From: Scalindua sp964344685
Lineage (GTDB): Bacteria > Planctomycetota > Brocadiia > Brocadiales > Scalinduaceae
DNA: 64,000 nt
Assembly: GCA_964344685.1 (NCBI GenBank)
Contig: CAYFOK010000005.1
Span: 1-64,000, forward strand
Reading direction: 5' to 3'
The notes below the pieces were generated by a model, which saw only the letters and a list, made by a program, of their open reading frames with translations, was not told the DNA's origin and did no database searches. Both the position numbers and the translations under genes were made by a program. The first letter of the stretch is position 1. The number at the start of each line of letters is the position of its first letter. Shown piece by piece: positions 10,471 through 18,885 of this stretch.

Positions 10471-11223
10471 ATGGAAGAAACTGATATCAACAATTCAATA
10501 GATGCATTTAAAACTGCAGTAGATAATAGCAAACAGATTATTGGTTTTACTGGGGCAGGCATCAGCACTGAGTCGGGTATTCCAGATTACCGCAGCAAGG
10601 GTGGCATATGGGATAAATTCAAGCCAGTATATTTTGATGAGTTTATTTCAGATGGAAATAAACGACTACTCTACTGGCAGAGGAAGCAAGAGTTGTGGAA
10701 AGATTTAAGCGCAGCCTCTCCCAATAAAGGGCATATGTTCTTCAAGAAACTTTATGAAGTGGGCAAACTCACAGGCCTCATTACACAGAATATAGACGGC
10801 CTTCATGAGAAAAGTGGATTGCCAAAAGAGATTATTGTAAATCTTCATGGTACCAATCTGGAAGTTACTTGTATTGATTGTGGTTTCACTTTGCCTTCTG
10901 AAGAGGTATTTGAGGGTTTAGACCTGGAACAGGGAGTCCCGATCTGTACGGAATGCAGCGGTCTTTTAAAGCCCAATACTATATCATTTGGACAGCAATT
11001 GAGAAAAGAGGATCTGGAGAGGGCAGATGATCTAGCAAAATCGTGTGAGATGATGATTGTAATCGGGTCTACACTTGTTGTACAGCCGGCAAGCTCTTTC
11101 CCGTCGATTGCAAAAGAGAATGGTGCACTCCTTGCGATTATAACCCTATCCGAAACCCCTCTTGACAACTATGCAGATTTTATTTTTCATTTAAAGGTGG
11201 AAGATTTTTTACGATTACTTTAA
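10471..11223 (+). CDS. SIR2-family NAD-dependent protein deacylase (sirtuin)
   Basis: Removes acyl groups from lysines at the cost of NAD+. All sirtuin hallmarks are visible: GAGIS at residues 28-32 followed by ESGIPDYR, TQNIDGLHEKSG at 105-116, the catalytic H126 in LHGT, and four zinc cysteines (C134, C137, C159, C162). The later IGSTLVVQPASSFP motif binds NAD. At 250 aa it is a single-domain bacterial enzyme. It starts 64 bp after the decarboxylase gene with no Shine-Dalgarno site; the AT-rich run TATTAT lies 7 nt before the ATG. Possible targets include acetyl-CoA synthetases, but the acetate enzyme in this window is the ADP-forming type and not a known sirtuin target. Confidence 0.94.
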   Translation: MEETDINNSIDAFKTAVDNSKQIIGFTGAGISTESGIPDYRSKGGIWDKFKPVYFDEFISDGNKRLLYWQRKQELWKDLSAASPNKGHMFFKKLYEVGKLTGLITQNIDGLHEKSGLPKEIIVNLHGTNLEVTCIDCGFTLPSEEVFEGLDLEQGVPICTECSGLLKPNTISFGQQLRKEDLERADDLAKSCEMMIVIGSTLVVQPASSFPSIAKENGALLAIITLSETPLDNYADFIFHLKVEDFLRLL

Positions 11224-11264
11224 ATTTACTTACCAATAAAACAATAACAAAAAGGAGCATACTG

Positions 11265-11882
11265 TTGAACGTCGGAATAACTTTCAGACTGCAGTTAGAG
11301 GGAGCTAGTAGACGGCTATCGAGTGAATTGGTGGGTATAGAGGATGGTAAGTATCTGATTGTCAAAATGCCTCCACTACACACCATGAAAAATATTTCAA
11401 ACCTTTTGATCAAAAGTAAAGAAATAGCAGTCAAGTACACCTATAAGGGTACTATATTTGGTTTTGAATCCCGAATTATTGACCTTATCCACAAGCCGTT
11501 TAAACTGGTTTTTATTGAATATCCGGATAAAATTGATAGTTTTGATTTTAGAGGAAATAAGCGGGTTGAGTGCTTTCTGCCGGCAAAAATAAAAATTGCT
11601 GAACACACAATTGAGGGAAGTATTACAGATATTAGCAGGGCAGGGTGCCTGTTTACTATTGAAACACCTGAAAATGAAGGCGGTACAAACCTGTTTGAAC
11701 TAAATGACAAAATTTGTGTGGGGCTTTTTCTTCCTGGGATAGAAGAAGAGCTAAATGTTGATTCAAAACAGAGAAGTGTTAAAAGAGATACTGACAGTGC
11801 AAGTATAGGAGTTGAGTTTGTCACAATGGATAGCACAACACAGTCAATGCTATCTGACTTCCTTGCAAGAGCAGGAGCGTAG
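11265..11882 (+). CDS. PilZ-domain protein (YcgR-like, c-di-GMP receptor)
   Basis: Two-part protein of about 205 aa. Residues 1-90 resemble the N-terminal YcgR-type beta-barrel (MNVGITFRLQLEG, then LVGIEDGKYLIVKMP). Residues 95-200 are a PilZ domain with the c-di-GMP binding motifs RGNKR (96-100, RxxxR) and DISRAG (122-127, D/NxSxxG), both intact, so nucleotide binding is plausible. The start codon is TTG at 11265, preceded by AAAGGAG with 7-nt spacing; no better ATG exists. It probably senses c-di-GMP to alter motility, secretion or surface polymer production. No flagellar or pilus genes lie nearby, so the output is unknown. Confidence 0.85.
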   Translation: MNVGITFRLQLEGASRRLSSELVGIEDGKYLIVKMPPLHTMKNISNLLIKSKEIAVKYTYKGTIFGFESRIIDLIHKPFKLVFIEYPDKIDSFDFRGNKRVECFLPAKIKIAEHTIEGSITDISRAGCLFTIETPENEGGTNLFELNDKICVGLFLPGIEEELNVDSKQRSVKRDTDSASIGVEFVTMDSTTQSMLSDFLARAGA

Positions 11883-11913
11883 ACTGCTTTTACACTTTTA
11901 ATGTAAACCAAAA

Positions 11914-12525
11914 ATGTCTATACAATTTAAAGAAAACTCTGTAATACTTTTTCAAGGTGATAGTATTACTGACTGTAACAGAGACAGAACAGACCCGCTT
12001 AGCCTGGGAAACGGGTATGTCAGTCTGATAACGGAAATGCTTGCTGTCAAGTACTCAGATTGTAATCTGAGGTTTTTAAATCGTGGAATAAGTGGTGACA
12101 AAATCAGAGATCTTCAGCTTAGGTGGGACAATGAATGTATCGGTCTGGAACCTGACATATTATCTATCCTGATAGGTGTAAACGATACAATGATCACTCC
12201 TAAAGAAAAGTTTGAAAATGAATACCGTCTTCTCTTGAAGCGGACAAAAGAAGTGCTGAACTCTAAAATTATAATGTGTGAACCATTTCTTCTACTGGGA
12301 GATGATAATGCATACAGGGATGATCTGAATCCAAAAATTGAAATAGTACATAAACTTTCAGCTGAATTCAATACTCTATTACTGCCATTAGACAAGATAT
12401 TTCGTGACGCCTGCTCACACCATCCACCGGATTACTGGGCACCAGATGGCGTACATCCAACTCCGGCTGGCCACGCTTTAATAGCAAAGTCATGGGTTGA
12501 TTATGTTAACAAACAATTAAATTGA
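11914..12525 (+). CDS. SGNH/GDSL-family hydrolase (esterase or acyl-hydrolase)
   Basis: Single-domain serine hydrolase of 203 aa. Block I FQGDSITD carries the nucleophile S17. Block II is GISGDKIRDL with the oxyanion glycine. Block III is LIGVNDTM with the asparagine. Block V is PDGVHPTPAGH with D178 and H181. No signal peptide, so it should act in the cytoplasm. The closest general type is the YxiM/rhamnogalacturonan-acetylesterase or lysophospholipase-like group; the substrate is unknown. The gene is 31 bp after the PilZ gene and may share its transcript. I see no clear ribosome binding site. Confidence 0.87.
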   Translation: MSIQFKENSVILFQGDSITDCNRDRTDPLSLGNGYVSLITEMLAVKYSDCNLRFLNRGISGDKIRDLQLRWDNECIGLEPDILSILIGVNDTMITPKEKFENEYRLLLKRTKEVLNSKIIMCEPFLLLGDDNAYRDDLNPKIEIVHKLSAEFNTLLLPLDKIFRDACSHHPPDYWAPDGVHPTPAGHALIAKSWVDYVNKQLN

Positions 12526-12673
12526 TACATTTATTTTAAATATTCATAAATAAAACAGTTAAATTTTATAGAAGATTACCGATAATATATTATTGTGTTT
12601 GTTGAAATTCAGGTATATAATAAAAGTTTTAAGTCATTACTGATTAAGGTTTCGAAAAAATAGTTTTCCTGTC

Positions 12674-12698
12674 AAGCCGTCTGCCCGGCAGACGGCTT
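12674..12698 (+). terminator. strong hairpin before 12721 gene, terminator-like
   Basis: Perfect 11-bp stem, AAGCCGTCTGC paired with GCAGACGGCTT, around a 3-nt loop. The T-run after it is short (TTTCGTT). It could end the transcript of the SGNH hydrolase or sit in the leader of the next gene, whose ATG is 22 nt downstream. Confidence 0.6.
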
Positions 12699-12720
12699 TC
12701 GTTATATATAGTAGAAAAAA

Positions 12721-13536
12721 ATGTTCAAAAATTCTCTTTTTGTAGTACTGATTTTAATATTATCTGCAGGTCCGGTCTATGCAATCGCAAATAGATCCAA
12801 TCAAACTGAGGCAAAACAGTCAGACTTTAGTGTAGAACAGGTACTCAATGACGTATACGCACTTGTAGATTCTGAGAATATAAAGCTGTTCGATCATAAA
12901 ATTGAGGAGATGGACAGGGAGCTTATTGCGCTCTTTGATGTCTCCATTCTCAGATCTAAGCTTGAGCAGTTTTATACCATGCTTTATTACATATCCTGGT
13001 ATGCTACAATCGAAAAAGATGAATTTAATATCGATCGTGATTTGACAATAAAACTTTTAATCTCTAGCAGGGTATTTACCGACAGAGAATTCCCGAGAAA
13101 CATCACTGATGTTTTCCTGTCCAGGACAAATAAAGAAAAGCCATTTTATAAAGTTTCATTCAACGGTGACAGGGTAGAGCTTGGCTTGAATTACGGTGAC
13201 GGGTATGGAATATCCAGAGTGGGAATGGAGCAGGAGGCTCAAGCACTGGTCTTTTATGGAGGATTCTCTTTTAAACTAAGGAAAAAGGGTGAAAATGTTG
13301 AGGCGTATAATTTCGATGGTGTTGATCTTTATGGGAATTTTGGTTCACGTGGTATCGTCAATGTAGATATAAACTATGTAGCTGTTAAGTCTGTAGAATT
13401 CCATAAAGCTTCAGAAATGGCTCTTGTAAAGGCAAAGGTATCCAGAAAAGAGTTTGAAATAAACAAGCACACATGGCTGCTTGGTCTTGTTACAAGATTT
13501 GTCACTGATAAATCACTTCAGCCGCTTGATTGGTAA
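12721..13536 (+). CDS. secreted protein of unknown function
   Basis: I do not recognise this 271-aa protein. It begins with a clear signal peptide (hydrophobic VVLILILSAGPVYA, probable cleavage after residue 20), so it should be periplasmic or beyond. The next 100 residues look helical and acidic. The C-terminal half is rich in beta-type segments with aromatic and glycine residues (VELGLNYGDGYGIS, FYGGFSFKLRKKG) and contains no cysteine. It reads like a SYLF/Ysc84-type lipid-binding module, since such domains have alternating G-rich strands of similar length, but that match is only by eye. It stands alone between a hairpin and a convergent gene pair. Confidence 0.65.
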   Translation: MFKNSLFVVLILILSAGPVYAIANRSNQTEAKQSDFSVEQVLNDVYALVDSENIKLFDHKIEEMDRELIALFDVSILRSKLEQFYTMLYYISWYATIEKDEFNIDRDLTIKLLISSRVFTDREFPRNITDVFLSRTNKEKPFYKVSFNGDRVELGLNYGDGYGISRVGMEQEAQALVFYGGFSFKLRKKGENVEAYNFDGVDLYGNFGSRGIVNVDINYVAVKSVEFHKASEMALVKAKVSRKEFEINKHTWLLGLVTRFVTDKSLQPLDW

Positions 13537-13569
13537 AACCTGTTGTTGTTATCAGAATTTTTACTGTAA

Positions 13570-14376
13570 TTACCATCCACCAGAAAAACCTCCACCGCCG
13601 AAGCCACCACCGAGTCCACCGCCAAAACCACCGAAGCCTCCGCTCGAAAAAGAGTCTCCTTCAGTGTTGTGGCCTCCACCAAAACCGCCGAAGCCGCCAA
13701 ACATAAACGGCATCATCATAAAAAGCGGCATTCCTCCCCAACGACTCCTGCCATAAGCTCTGCGTCTGCCTCCCAATAATATTGGCAGTATAAAGACAAG
13801 GAGAATAGGCAGGAATGAAAGGCCTGAGCTTCTTCGTCTCGGAAGATGAATCTCTTTCGGTGCACCGGATATTGTAACACCGACATTACCTGCTACTCTA
13901 TTCAATATAGCTATCGAACCCTGAAAAATACCCTCACTAAAGTAACCATTCCTGAAGTGAGGAGTTAAAAGATGAGTGCCTATCTCTTCACAAAAGCTGT
14001 TTGGAACAACCGTTTCCAGTCCTGAACCAACCTCTATGCGGTATTTTCTATCTTCATGAGCTATAACCATAAGCAGACCGTTATCCAGTTGAGACTGACC
14101 AAGTTTCCACTGATTAGCAACATCTATTGAAAACCGGTCGATCGGTACTCCGCCTGTTGTGTTAACCGTCAATACTACCATTTGGGCACCTGTCTTCATC
14201 TCCAGTTCCGCCAGAAAGTTATTCAGGTTGTATTCAGTTTCCTCTTCAATTATATTCGCATTATCTGAAACATGCATTTCAGGAACGGGAATATTAACGG
14301 CTCCAAAAGCTGTCACTGTGAATCTGGACTGTACAATTAAGACAATAGCTAATATGAAAAGATTTTTATAATACAT
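13570..14376 (-). CDS. TPM-domain (YgcG/Psb32-like) exported protein
   Basis: Membrane-anchored protein of the TPM domain family (named from TLP18.3, Psb32 and MOLO-1). An N-terminal hydrophobic signal (ILAIVLIVQSRFTVTA) is followed by the TPM domain at about residues 32-150, with VSDNANII, MVVLTVNTTGG, DNGLLMVIAHEDRKYRIEVG and IFQGSIAIL. One membrane helix follows near 190-205 (SFLPILLVFILPILLGG). The end is a low-complexity tail of glycine, phenylalanine and serine, finishing in GGFGGGGFSGGW, as is typical of bacterial YgcG proteins. The family may act in photosystem or envelope protein maintenance; the bacterial role is unclear. It lies 2 bp downstream of the nucleotidyltransferase gene and is likely cotranscribed. 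Confidence 0.88.
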   Translation of the reverse strand: MYYKNLFILAIVLIVQSRFTVTAFGAVNIPVPEMHVSDNANIIEEETEYNLNNFLAELEMKTGAQMVVLTVNTTGGVPIDRFSIDVANQWKLGQSQLDNGLLMVIAHEDRKYRIEVGSGLETVVPNSFCEEIGTHLLTPHFRNGYFSEGIFQGSIAILNRVAGNVGVTISGAPKEIHLPRRRSSGLSFLPILLVFILPILLGGRRRAYGRSRWGGMPLFMMMPFMFGGFGGFGGGHNTEGDSFSSGGFGGFGGGLGGGFGGGGFSGGW

Positions 14377-14378
14377 GT

Positions 14379-15125
14379 CTATATTTTAAATTTATCAATT
14401 ATGTTCGCGATATCATCCAGCGTATTATACATTCGTTGAAAATCATTTTTCAGATCTTCATGTGATGGCCTTGATTTACCCCTCTTAATTGTCAATAACT
14501 CTCTAAAGACGTTCATCCTTTTATTCAGTGCCTTTTCACACTCGTCAAGAACTGCATCCCTGGTTCTGGGTATCTCTTTGTCATAGAGGAAAAGTATTGC
14601 CCTGAATATGGGAATATATGACGAGAGAAAACTTACAAACAGCCCTTTTATGATACGGTCATCACCACGCGACTTTATATATGCCTGACCCAGATTCTGG
14701 ACCCACCCCTTTAATTCTCTTTCACAAACAAGCCGCAAGTCTGACTTTTCAATCCTGATACTACTGAGAACATCATCACCATAAACAAGAGCATTAATTG
14801 ACTGCATATTCAGGAATTGAATAGGGAAGACCTCGAGCGAAGTCCGTACATAATCATCAGTCATTATGATCGGCGCTCTTATTTTACGCTTACCGTATTT
14901 TTTTCCAATTGGCGCGATGAAATCGAATATATCAAGATTTTTCTCTTTCAATACTATAAGTGAATCGACATCAGACTCCTTTATATCAAAGTCATCTGTA
15001 ACCGCACTGCCAATTACATATATGGATTTAATCTGGCTTGCATAAGATGAGAGGATTTCACGGAAGAAAAGCCCCATCCGATCGCTTACCTGCACACTCA
15101 ACTTCTCCAGGTTCAGCTCTGCCAT
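14379..15125 (-). CDS. nucleotidyltransferase-fold protein
   Basis: Protein of 248 aa with a Pol-beta-type nucleotidyltransferase signature near residues 34-56: YVIGSAVTDDFDIKESDVDSL, read as GS followed by the two acidic positions DxD. A helical C-terminal half follows, similar in layout to the KNTase/MNT proteins that modify antibiotics or proteins. Substrate is unknown. It forms a two-gene operon with the TPM-domain protein (2-bp gap), an odd pairing of a cytoplasmic transferase with an exported protein. No toxin-antitoxin HEPN partner is next to it, so I do not call it a MNT antitoxin. Confidence 0.75.
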   Translation of the reverse strand: MAELNLEKLSVQVSDRMGLFFREILSSYASQIKSIYVIGSAVTDDFDIKESDVDSLIVLKEKNLDIFDFIAPIGKKYGKRKIRAPIIMTDDYVRTSLEVFPIQFLNMQSINALVYGDDVLSSIRIEKSDLRLVCERELKGWVQNLGQAYIKSRGDDRIIKGLFVSFLSSYIPIFRAILFLYDKEIPRTRDAVLDECEKALNKRMNVFRELLTIKRGKSRPSHEDLKNDFQRMYNTLDDIANIIDKFKI

Positions 15126-15261
15126 AAATTTAACCTTATTAATGATTTTAGTCCTTATTTGCTAATGTGGGGAATTTTACATAAAGTCCCTTATGATTAC
15201 AAGTCATATCTATTTCATGACTTATTCTAGTTTCTAAATCCCATAACCCATATGAAAGAGC

Positions 15262-15290
15262 TTGACATTCCCTTTATGTGATGTTAGAAG
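15262..15290 (+). promoter_or_regulatory. candidate sigma-70 promoter for the K+ channel gene
   Basis: TTGACA (15262-15267), 17-nt spacer, TAGAAG (15285-15290). The -35 is perfect and the -10 matches 4 of 6. It lies about 110 nt before the channel start and points towards the channel, ybjN-like, pspA and DUF4178 genes. Confidence 0.45.
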
Positions 15291-15399
15291 GTATTTGTAA
15301 AATACAACTTTATCAACTGATTTACTAAATTATATGCCTGTATGAGGTTACACATAACACTAGATATAATTTACATAAAAACACACACAATCATTAACC

Positions 15400-16410
15400 A
15401 TGCTAAATGTTTTTTTTCGAATAAGCAGAAACAAGATAGTTAGACTATTCTGTTTAACAATAACAACCCTGTTTATCGGTGGATTAGGGCTGAACTATTT
15501 TGAGAAAACACCGCGCATTATTGATGCATTCTGGTGGAGTTTCGTAACGATTACTACGGTAGGTTACGGTGACATAACACCTTCAACGATTGGCGGAAGG
15601 ATTATCGGAGTCGTTGTTATGGTGTTCGGCATAGGAATTCTGGGTATGTTTACGGCAACGATTGCCAGTGCCTTTGTTGATACCAGGCTCAAAGAGGGAA
15701 AAGGCGTGAACGACGTAAAGGTTAAAGACCATTTTATTATATGCGGCTGGAGCTACAAGGCAAAAGAGATTATTGCAGAGCTGCGTGCAGATAAGAAGGT
15801 AAAAAACAAACCAATAGTTATTGTTGCTGACATCCCTGAGAAACCAATCAAAGACGAGAACACGTTTTTTATCCATGGCGAAGTTGATATTGATATATTG
15901 AAGAAGGCCAACTTGAATGGAGCGTCAGTTGTCATGGTCCTGACAGACGAAAATCTTGATTCTTACTCAAGGGATGCGAAAGTCGTATTGAACACACTTA
16001 CCATACGTAAGCAAAACCCGAAAGTCTATATCTGTGTTGAGATCTCTGATGCAAGGAATATGCAGCATGGTAAACTGGCTGGGGCTGACGAAATAATAGT
16101 TATAGGAGAACTGAGCGGAAATCTACTCGTTCAGGCTGCCCTTGACCACGGCATAACCAAGATAATTACCGAACTTGTCAGTAATCGATACGGTAATGAA
16201 CTCTATAAAGTAAAACCACCTGAAAATTTTGTTGGCATGAAGTTTATTGATATACTAAAGCATATAAAAGAGAAATATAACGCTATTATCGTAGCAATTG
16301 AATCGGGGAAAGAGAATAAATTGGCGGCTAATCCTCCAATGGATTATACTATAAAACCGGGAGATGATCTGGTCCTTATTGCGCAGGAACGTCCGCATTT
16401 TGGTAAATAA
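15400..16410 (+). CDS. two-TM potassium channel with RCK (TrkA-N/TrkA-C) domains
   Basis: Monomer of a K+ channel of the MthK/Kch type. One membrane helix lies at about residues 13-32. The pore helix and canonical filter TTVGYGD are at 52-58, and the second helix at about 65-90. From residue 109 an RCK domain follows with a Rossmann start (HFIICGWSYKAKEI), and the end is a TrkA-C domain (YKVKPPENFVGMKFIDIL onwards). Ligand-gated K+ flux is the expected function; the ligand is unknown. It heads a run of four plus-strand genes (YbjN-like, PspA, DUF4178), a context in which pore proteins are repeatedly seen with PspA. A second pore protein, with an abnormal filter, lies at 25776-26282. Confidence 0.93.
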   Translation: MLNVFFRISRNKIVRLFCLTITTLFIGGLGLNYFEKTPRIIDAFWWSFVTITTVGYGDITPSTIGGRIIGVVVMVFGIGILGMFTATIASAFVDTRLKEGKGVNDVKVKDHFIICGWSYKAKEIIAELRADKKVKNKPIVIVADIPEKPIKDENTFFIHGEVDIDILKKANLNGASVVMVLTDENLDSYSRDAKVVLNTLTIRKQNPKVYICVEISDARNMQHGKLAGADEIIVIGELSGNLLVQAALDHGITKIITELVSNRYGNELYKVKPPENFVGMKFIDILKHIKEKYNAIIVAIESGKENKLAANPPMDYTIKPGDDLVLIAQERPHFGK

Positions 16411-16433
16411 AAGAATAAGAGCCTCTCGCTAAT

Positions 16434-16590
16434 ACGCAAGAAACGCAAAGAGTATAAGGTTTAAATACGAATATTACAGATTAAAAACTAAACAATTCAA
16501 GAGGGTCATGAGGCAGGATACAAGTGACGAGTAGCAAGAGGAAAAGATGTTTACTTCGTGACTTAAATGCCTTCGTGGCAAAATTTTTTT
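16434..16590. repeat. degenerate dispersed repeat remnants
   Basis: The spacer between the K+ channel and YbjN-like genes contains ACGCAAGAAACGCAAAGAGT (16434-16453) and TTCGTGACTTAAATGCCTTCGTGGCA (roughly 16553-16580). These resemble the 'ctctgcgttctctgcggtt / cttcgtgnctttgtggca' type of degenerate intergenic repeat. Similar text recurs at 38191-38245 and 61740-61765 of this window. Confidence 0.45.
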
Positions 16591-16623
16591 AATGATTTAT
16601 AAATTTGAAATAGGAGAAAAGTG

Positions 16624-17019
16624 ATGTCTGAGAATCTGCAAAAGGTGAAGGATTATTTAGATGAGCTAGAGCTTTCTATCTCCAGTGAGGATGGGGCAGA
16701 GGAATTGGTCGTTATAGATGATGAAGAGAAGGGTATCAAAAACCTGATTATAGATTGCGAAGACCCTGTCTTAGTTCTCGAACAGGTAATTATGGATGTT
16801 CCGGAAAAGACGGAGGGTTTTTTTAAACGACTGCTCCAGATGAACCGCACTCTGGTACATGGTGCATTTGTACTGGATGAAGAGGGGAATAAAGTCATCT
16901 TCAGAGACACCCTGCAGTTGGAAAATCTGGATAAAAATGAGTTGGAAGGCTCAATTAACGCTTTGAGTATCGCCCTGGCCGAGTATGCAGGTGAACTTAT
17001 AGATTTTAGTAAGAGTTAG
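16624..17019 (+). CDS. YbjN / type III chaperone-fold protein
   Basis: Small acidic cytoplasmic protein of 131 aa. Its pattern (LQKVKDYLDELEL, then LIIDCEDPVLVLEQVIMDVPE, FFKRLLQMNRTLVHGAFVLDEEGNKVIFRDTL and a C-terminal helix) fits the YbjN/CesT chaperone-like fold, which in this context is often called 'molecular chaperone Tir'. A GTG at 16621 is in frame, but the ATG three bases on is 7 nt from GGAG and is the better start. It sits 65 bp before pspA. Similar YbjN-fold proteins accompany PspA in many bacteria and may modulate PspA or another partner; that role is inferred from context only. Confidence 0.75.
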   Translation: MSENLQKVKDYLDELELSISSEDGAEELVVIDDEEKGIKNLIIDCEDPVLVLEQVIMDVPEKTEGFFKRLLQMNRTLVHGAFVLDEEGNKVIFRDTLQLENLDKNELEGSINALSIALAEYAGELIDFSKS

Positions 17020-17084
17020 GATTTATTGAAGAAAAAGAATATTGTAATTTTAATATAAATAATTATTGAGAAGGAGTAAAAACA

Positions 17085-17801
17085 ATGGCAAGTATATTTC
17101 AGCGGATGTTTAAGGTGGGGCAGTCCCATGCACATAGCGCGATGGATAGGTTTGAAGATCCTATCAAGATGACAGAACAGGGGATAAGAGACCTTAAGAA
17201 AGATCTGCAGGGGACCATGAAGAGCCTGGCTGAGGTTAAGGGTGTTGCCATACGGTTGAAGAAAGAGGCTGAGGACAATAAGAGGCTGGCCGCTGATTAT
17301 GAGCGCAAGGCGATGATGCTGCTCCAGAAGATGCAGAGCGGAGGCATTGATGCTGCACAGGCAGAACGGTTGGCGACAGAAGCCCTGAACAGGAAAGAGG
17401 ATTGCAGCCAGAAGGCTATAAGCCTTATGCAGAATTGGGAACAGCAGGACAAGATGGCCTCTCAGCTTCAGGCGAATGTAACCAAATTGAGGTCTACTGT
17501 ATCAACATACGAAAACGAACTTATCACCCTTAGGGCACGGGCCAAGACTGCAGCAGCAACACGTAAGATTAATGAACAGGTGGCAAGGGTAGACTCTTCC
17601 GGTACTATTGCAATGCTTGAAAAGATGAAGGCTAAAGTTGAAGAGGATGAGTCACTGGCACAGTCCTACGGAGAGCTTGCATCCGCAGAGACGAGTGTAG
17701 ATGACGAGATTAATGCCGCACTGGGCGGTAATCAACTAAACGCCCCAAGCGACAAACTCCTGGCGCTTAAAGCAAAGATGGGGTTGTTGGAACAGAGTTA
17801 A
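17085..17801 (+). CDS. pspA: PspA/IM30-family membrane-stress protein
   Basis: ESCRT-III-like coiled-coil protein of 238 aa that oligomerises on the inner membrane and protects or remodels it. The N-terminal amphipathic helix (MASIFQRMFKVGQSHAHSAMD) is followed by the family's opening motif DRFEDPIKMTEQGIRDLKKDL. Long heptad-rich helices extend to about residue 190. The C-terminal helix contains LLALKAKMGLLEQS. The ribosome binding site AAGGAG lies 8 nt before the ATG. It stands between the YbjN-like and DUF4178 genes. No PspF/PspBC or LiaRS regulators are adjacent; the broken hybrid kinase downstream might once have been a regulator. Confidence 0.95.
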   Translation: MASIFQRMFKVGQSHAHSAMDRFEDPIKMTEQGIRDLKKDLQGTMKSLAEVKGVAIRLKKEAEDNKRLAADYERKAMMLLQKMQSGGIDAAQAERLATEALNRKEDCSQKAISLMQNWEQQDKMASQLQANVTKLRSTVSTYENELITLRARAKTAAATRKINEQVARVDSSGTIAMLEKMKAKVEEDESLAQSYGELASAETSVDDEINAALGGNQLNAPSDKLLALKAKMGLLEQS

Positions 17802-17832
17802 GCAGGAAATAATAAAATCCAGATAACAGATA

Positions 17833-17944
17833 AACGCCAATGAGGAAATCCAAAATTCCAAACAAACTGATTTAACTCATTATATCATTGTGTATTGTAT
17901 TTATTAGTCGTTTGTGATTTCCAATTTATGATTTAGTTGGCGTT
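17833..17944. repeat. imperfect long inverted repeat between pspA and DUF4178
   Basis: The outer arms are perfect: AACGCCAA (17833-17840) and TTGGCGTT (17937-17944). Nested inner arms are GGAAATC (17844-17850) and GATTTCC (17916-17922). The text in between (ATCCAAAATTCCAAAC, TTTATGATTTAG) is like the low-complexity intergenic repeats seen elsewhere in this window. It may be a non-autonomous repeat unit or an RNA hairpin in the operon. Confidence 0.45.
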
Positions 17945-17979
17945 CTTGTCTTCGGGGAGTTGTTTTTTAAGGATTTAAT

Positions 17980-18516
17980 ATGGCCTGGTTTGGTAAGAAA
18001 AAAAATAAGGAAGAGCTGGATCCTCTGCAGGACCTTGTATTGTCTAAACTCAAGGTTGGATATCTTGTGGATTACGACATGAAGACATGGGAGGTCACTG
18101 AATACAACGTATACGACTGGGACGATGGAGATCACAGCTATGAATGGGAGCTCAAATCCGGAAATGAAGTTGCATACCTGGAACTTGAGGACGATGATGA
18201 GCCAGAGTGGATTCTGGCCAGGAAAATCTCATTCAAGAGTCTGGGTCGCGGACTGCGCAGGCATATTCAGGAAAATGATGATCCCCCTAACGTAATACAG
18301 TATGAGGGGGTAGAGTACTCCATTGATGAGGGCAGCGGCGGCTATTTCTGTAAGGGGGGAGGAAAAGAGAGAATCGAGTTTCTGTACTGGGACTACTACG
18401 ATCTATCAGAAGAGAAGACACTTACTATAGAGCAGTGGGGAGAGGATAAATTTGAAGCATCTGTAGGTAATTATGTAGAAGAGTATCAGTTCACAAACAT
18501 ACTACCGGGAACATAA
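17980..18516 (+). CDS. DUF4178-domain protein
   Basis: Acidic cytoplasmic protein of 178 aa. After a short basic start (MAWFGKKKNKEE) comes the DUF4178 core: LKVGYLVDYDMKTWEVTEYN, then DHSYEWELKSGNEVAYLELE, and later YEGVEYSIDEGSGGYFCKGG and FLYWDYYDLSEEKTLTIEQW. These W- and Y-rich beta strands are typical of this family. Its biochemical function is not known. Members of the family repeatedly occur with PspA, DUF350 proteins and membrane spermidine-synthase-like proteins. This window has exactly those partners, with PspA next to it and the rest 7 kb away. The ribosome binding site is weak (AAGGA 10 nt before ATG). Confidence 0.85.
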   Translation: MAWFGKKKNKEELDPLQDLVLSKLKVGYLVDYDMKTWEVTEYNVYDWDDGDHSYEWELKSGNEVAYLELEDDDEPEWILARKISFKSLGRGLRRHIQENDDPPNVIQYEGVEYSIDEGSGGYFCKGGGKERIEFLYWDYYDLSEEKTLTIEQWGEDKFEASVGNYVEEYQFTNILPGT

Positions 18517-18560
18517 TCGGTTACCGTGAATATAATGGCAAATATAAGAGTAATTACCGT

Positions 18561-18827
18561 ATGAATATTAAAGCACATATACTTGTTGTTGATGATAATT
18601 GTAATCTCTGTGAGAGTATTAGGGATCTTCTGGAAGCAAACAATTATCTTGTTAAATATGTATTTAATGGTAATGATGCAATTGAGCTGGCTAGAAATAA
18701 TAAATTTGACATTGCCTTTATTGATATCGTCCTGCCTGATATTTCAGGCAATGAGGTTGTAGAAAAAATAACTAGGTTATCCCCTTCAACAGAATTCATA
18801 TATAACCGGCCTTGCCACACTAGATAG
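18561..18827 (+). pseudogene. N-terminal receiver fragment of a frameshifted hybrid kinase
   Basis: Response-regulator receiver domain cut off at 88 aa. The start is good (HILVVDDNCNLCESIRDLLE) and the phospho-acceptor D55 in AFIDIVLPD is present. After STEFIY the frame runs into NRPCHTR and a stop. Reading one frame on from about 18800 restores a normal receiver end (ITGLATLDSAIKAVKQRR, then YETKPIDLKHILPLI), which leads directly into the kinase at 18886. So a single-base insertion (or 2-base loss) near 18799-18806 splits one gene of about 498 codons. This may be a genuine mutation or an assembly error in the TATATA run. Confidence 0.82.
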
Positions 18828-18885
18828 TGCCATAAAAGCTGTTAAACAGAGACGTGTAATATCCTACGAGACCAAACCAATAGAT

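Noticed and set aside
13481..13756. Proline-rich plus-strand ORF of 91 codons
   Set aside because: It is the antisense shadow of the glycine-rich tail of the TPM-domain gene on the minus strand.
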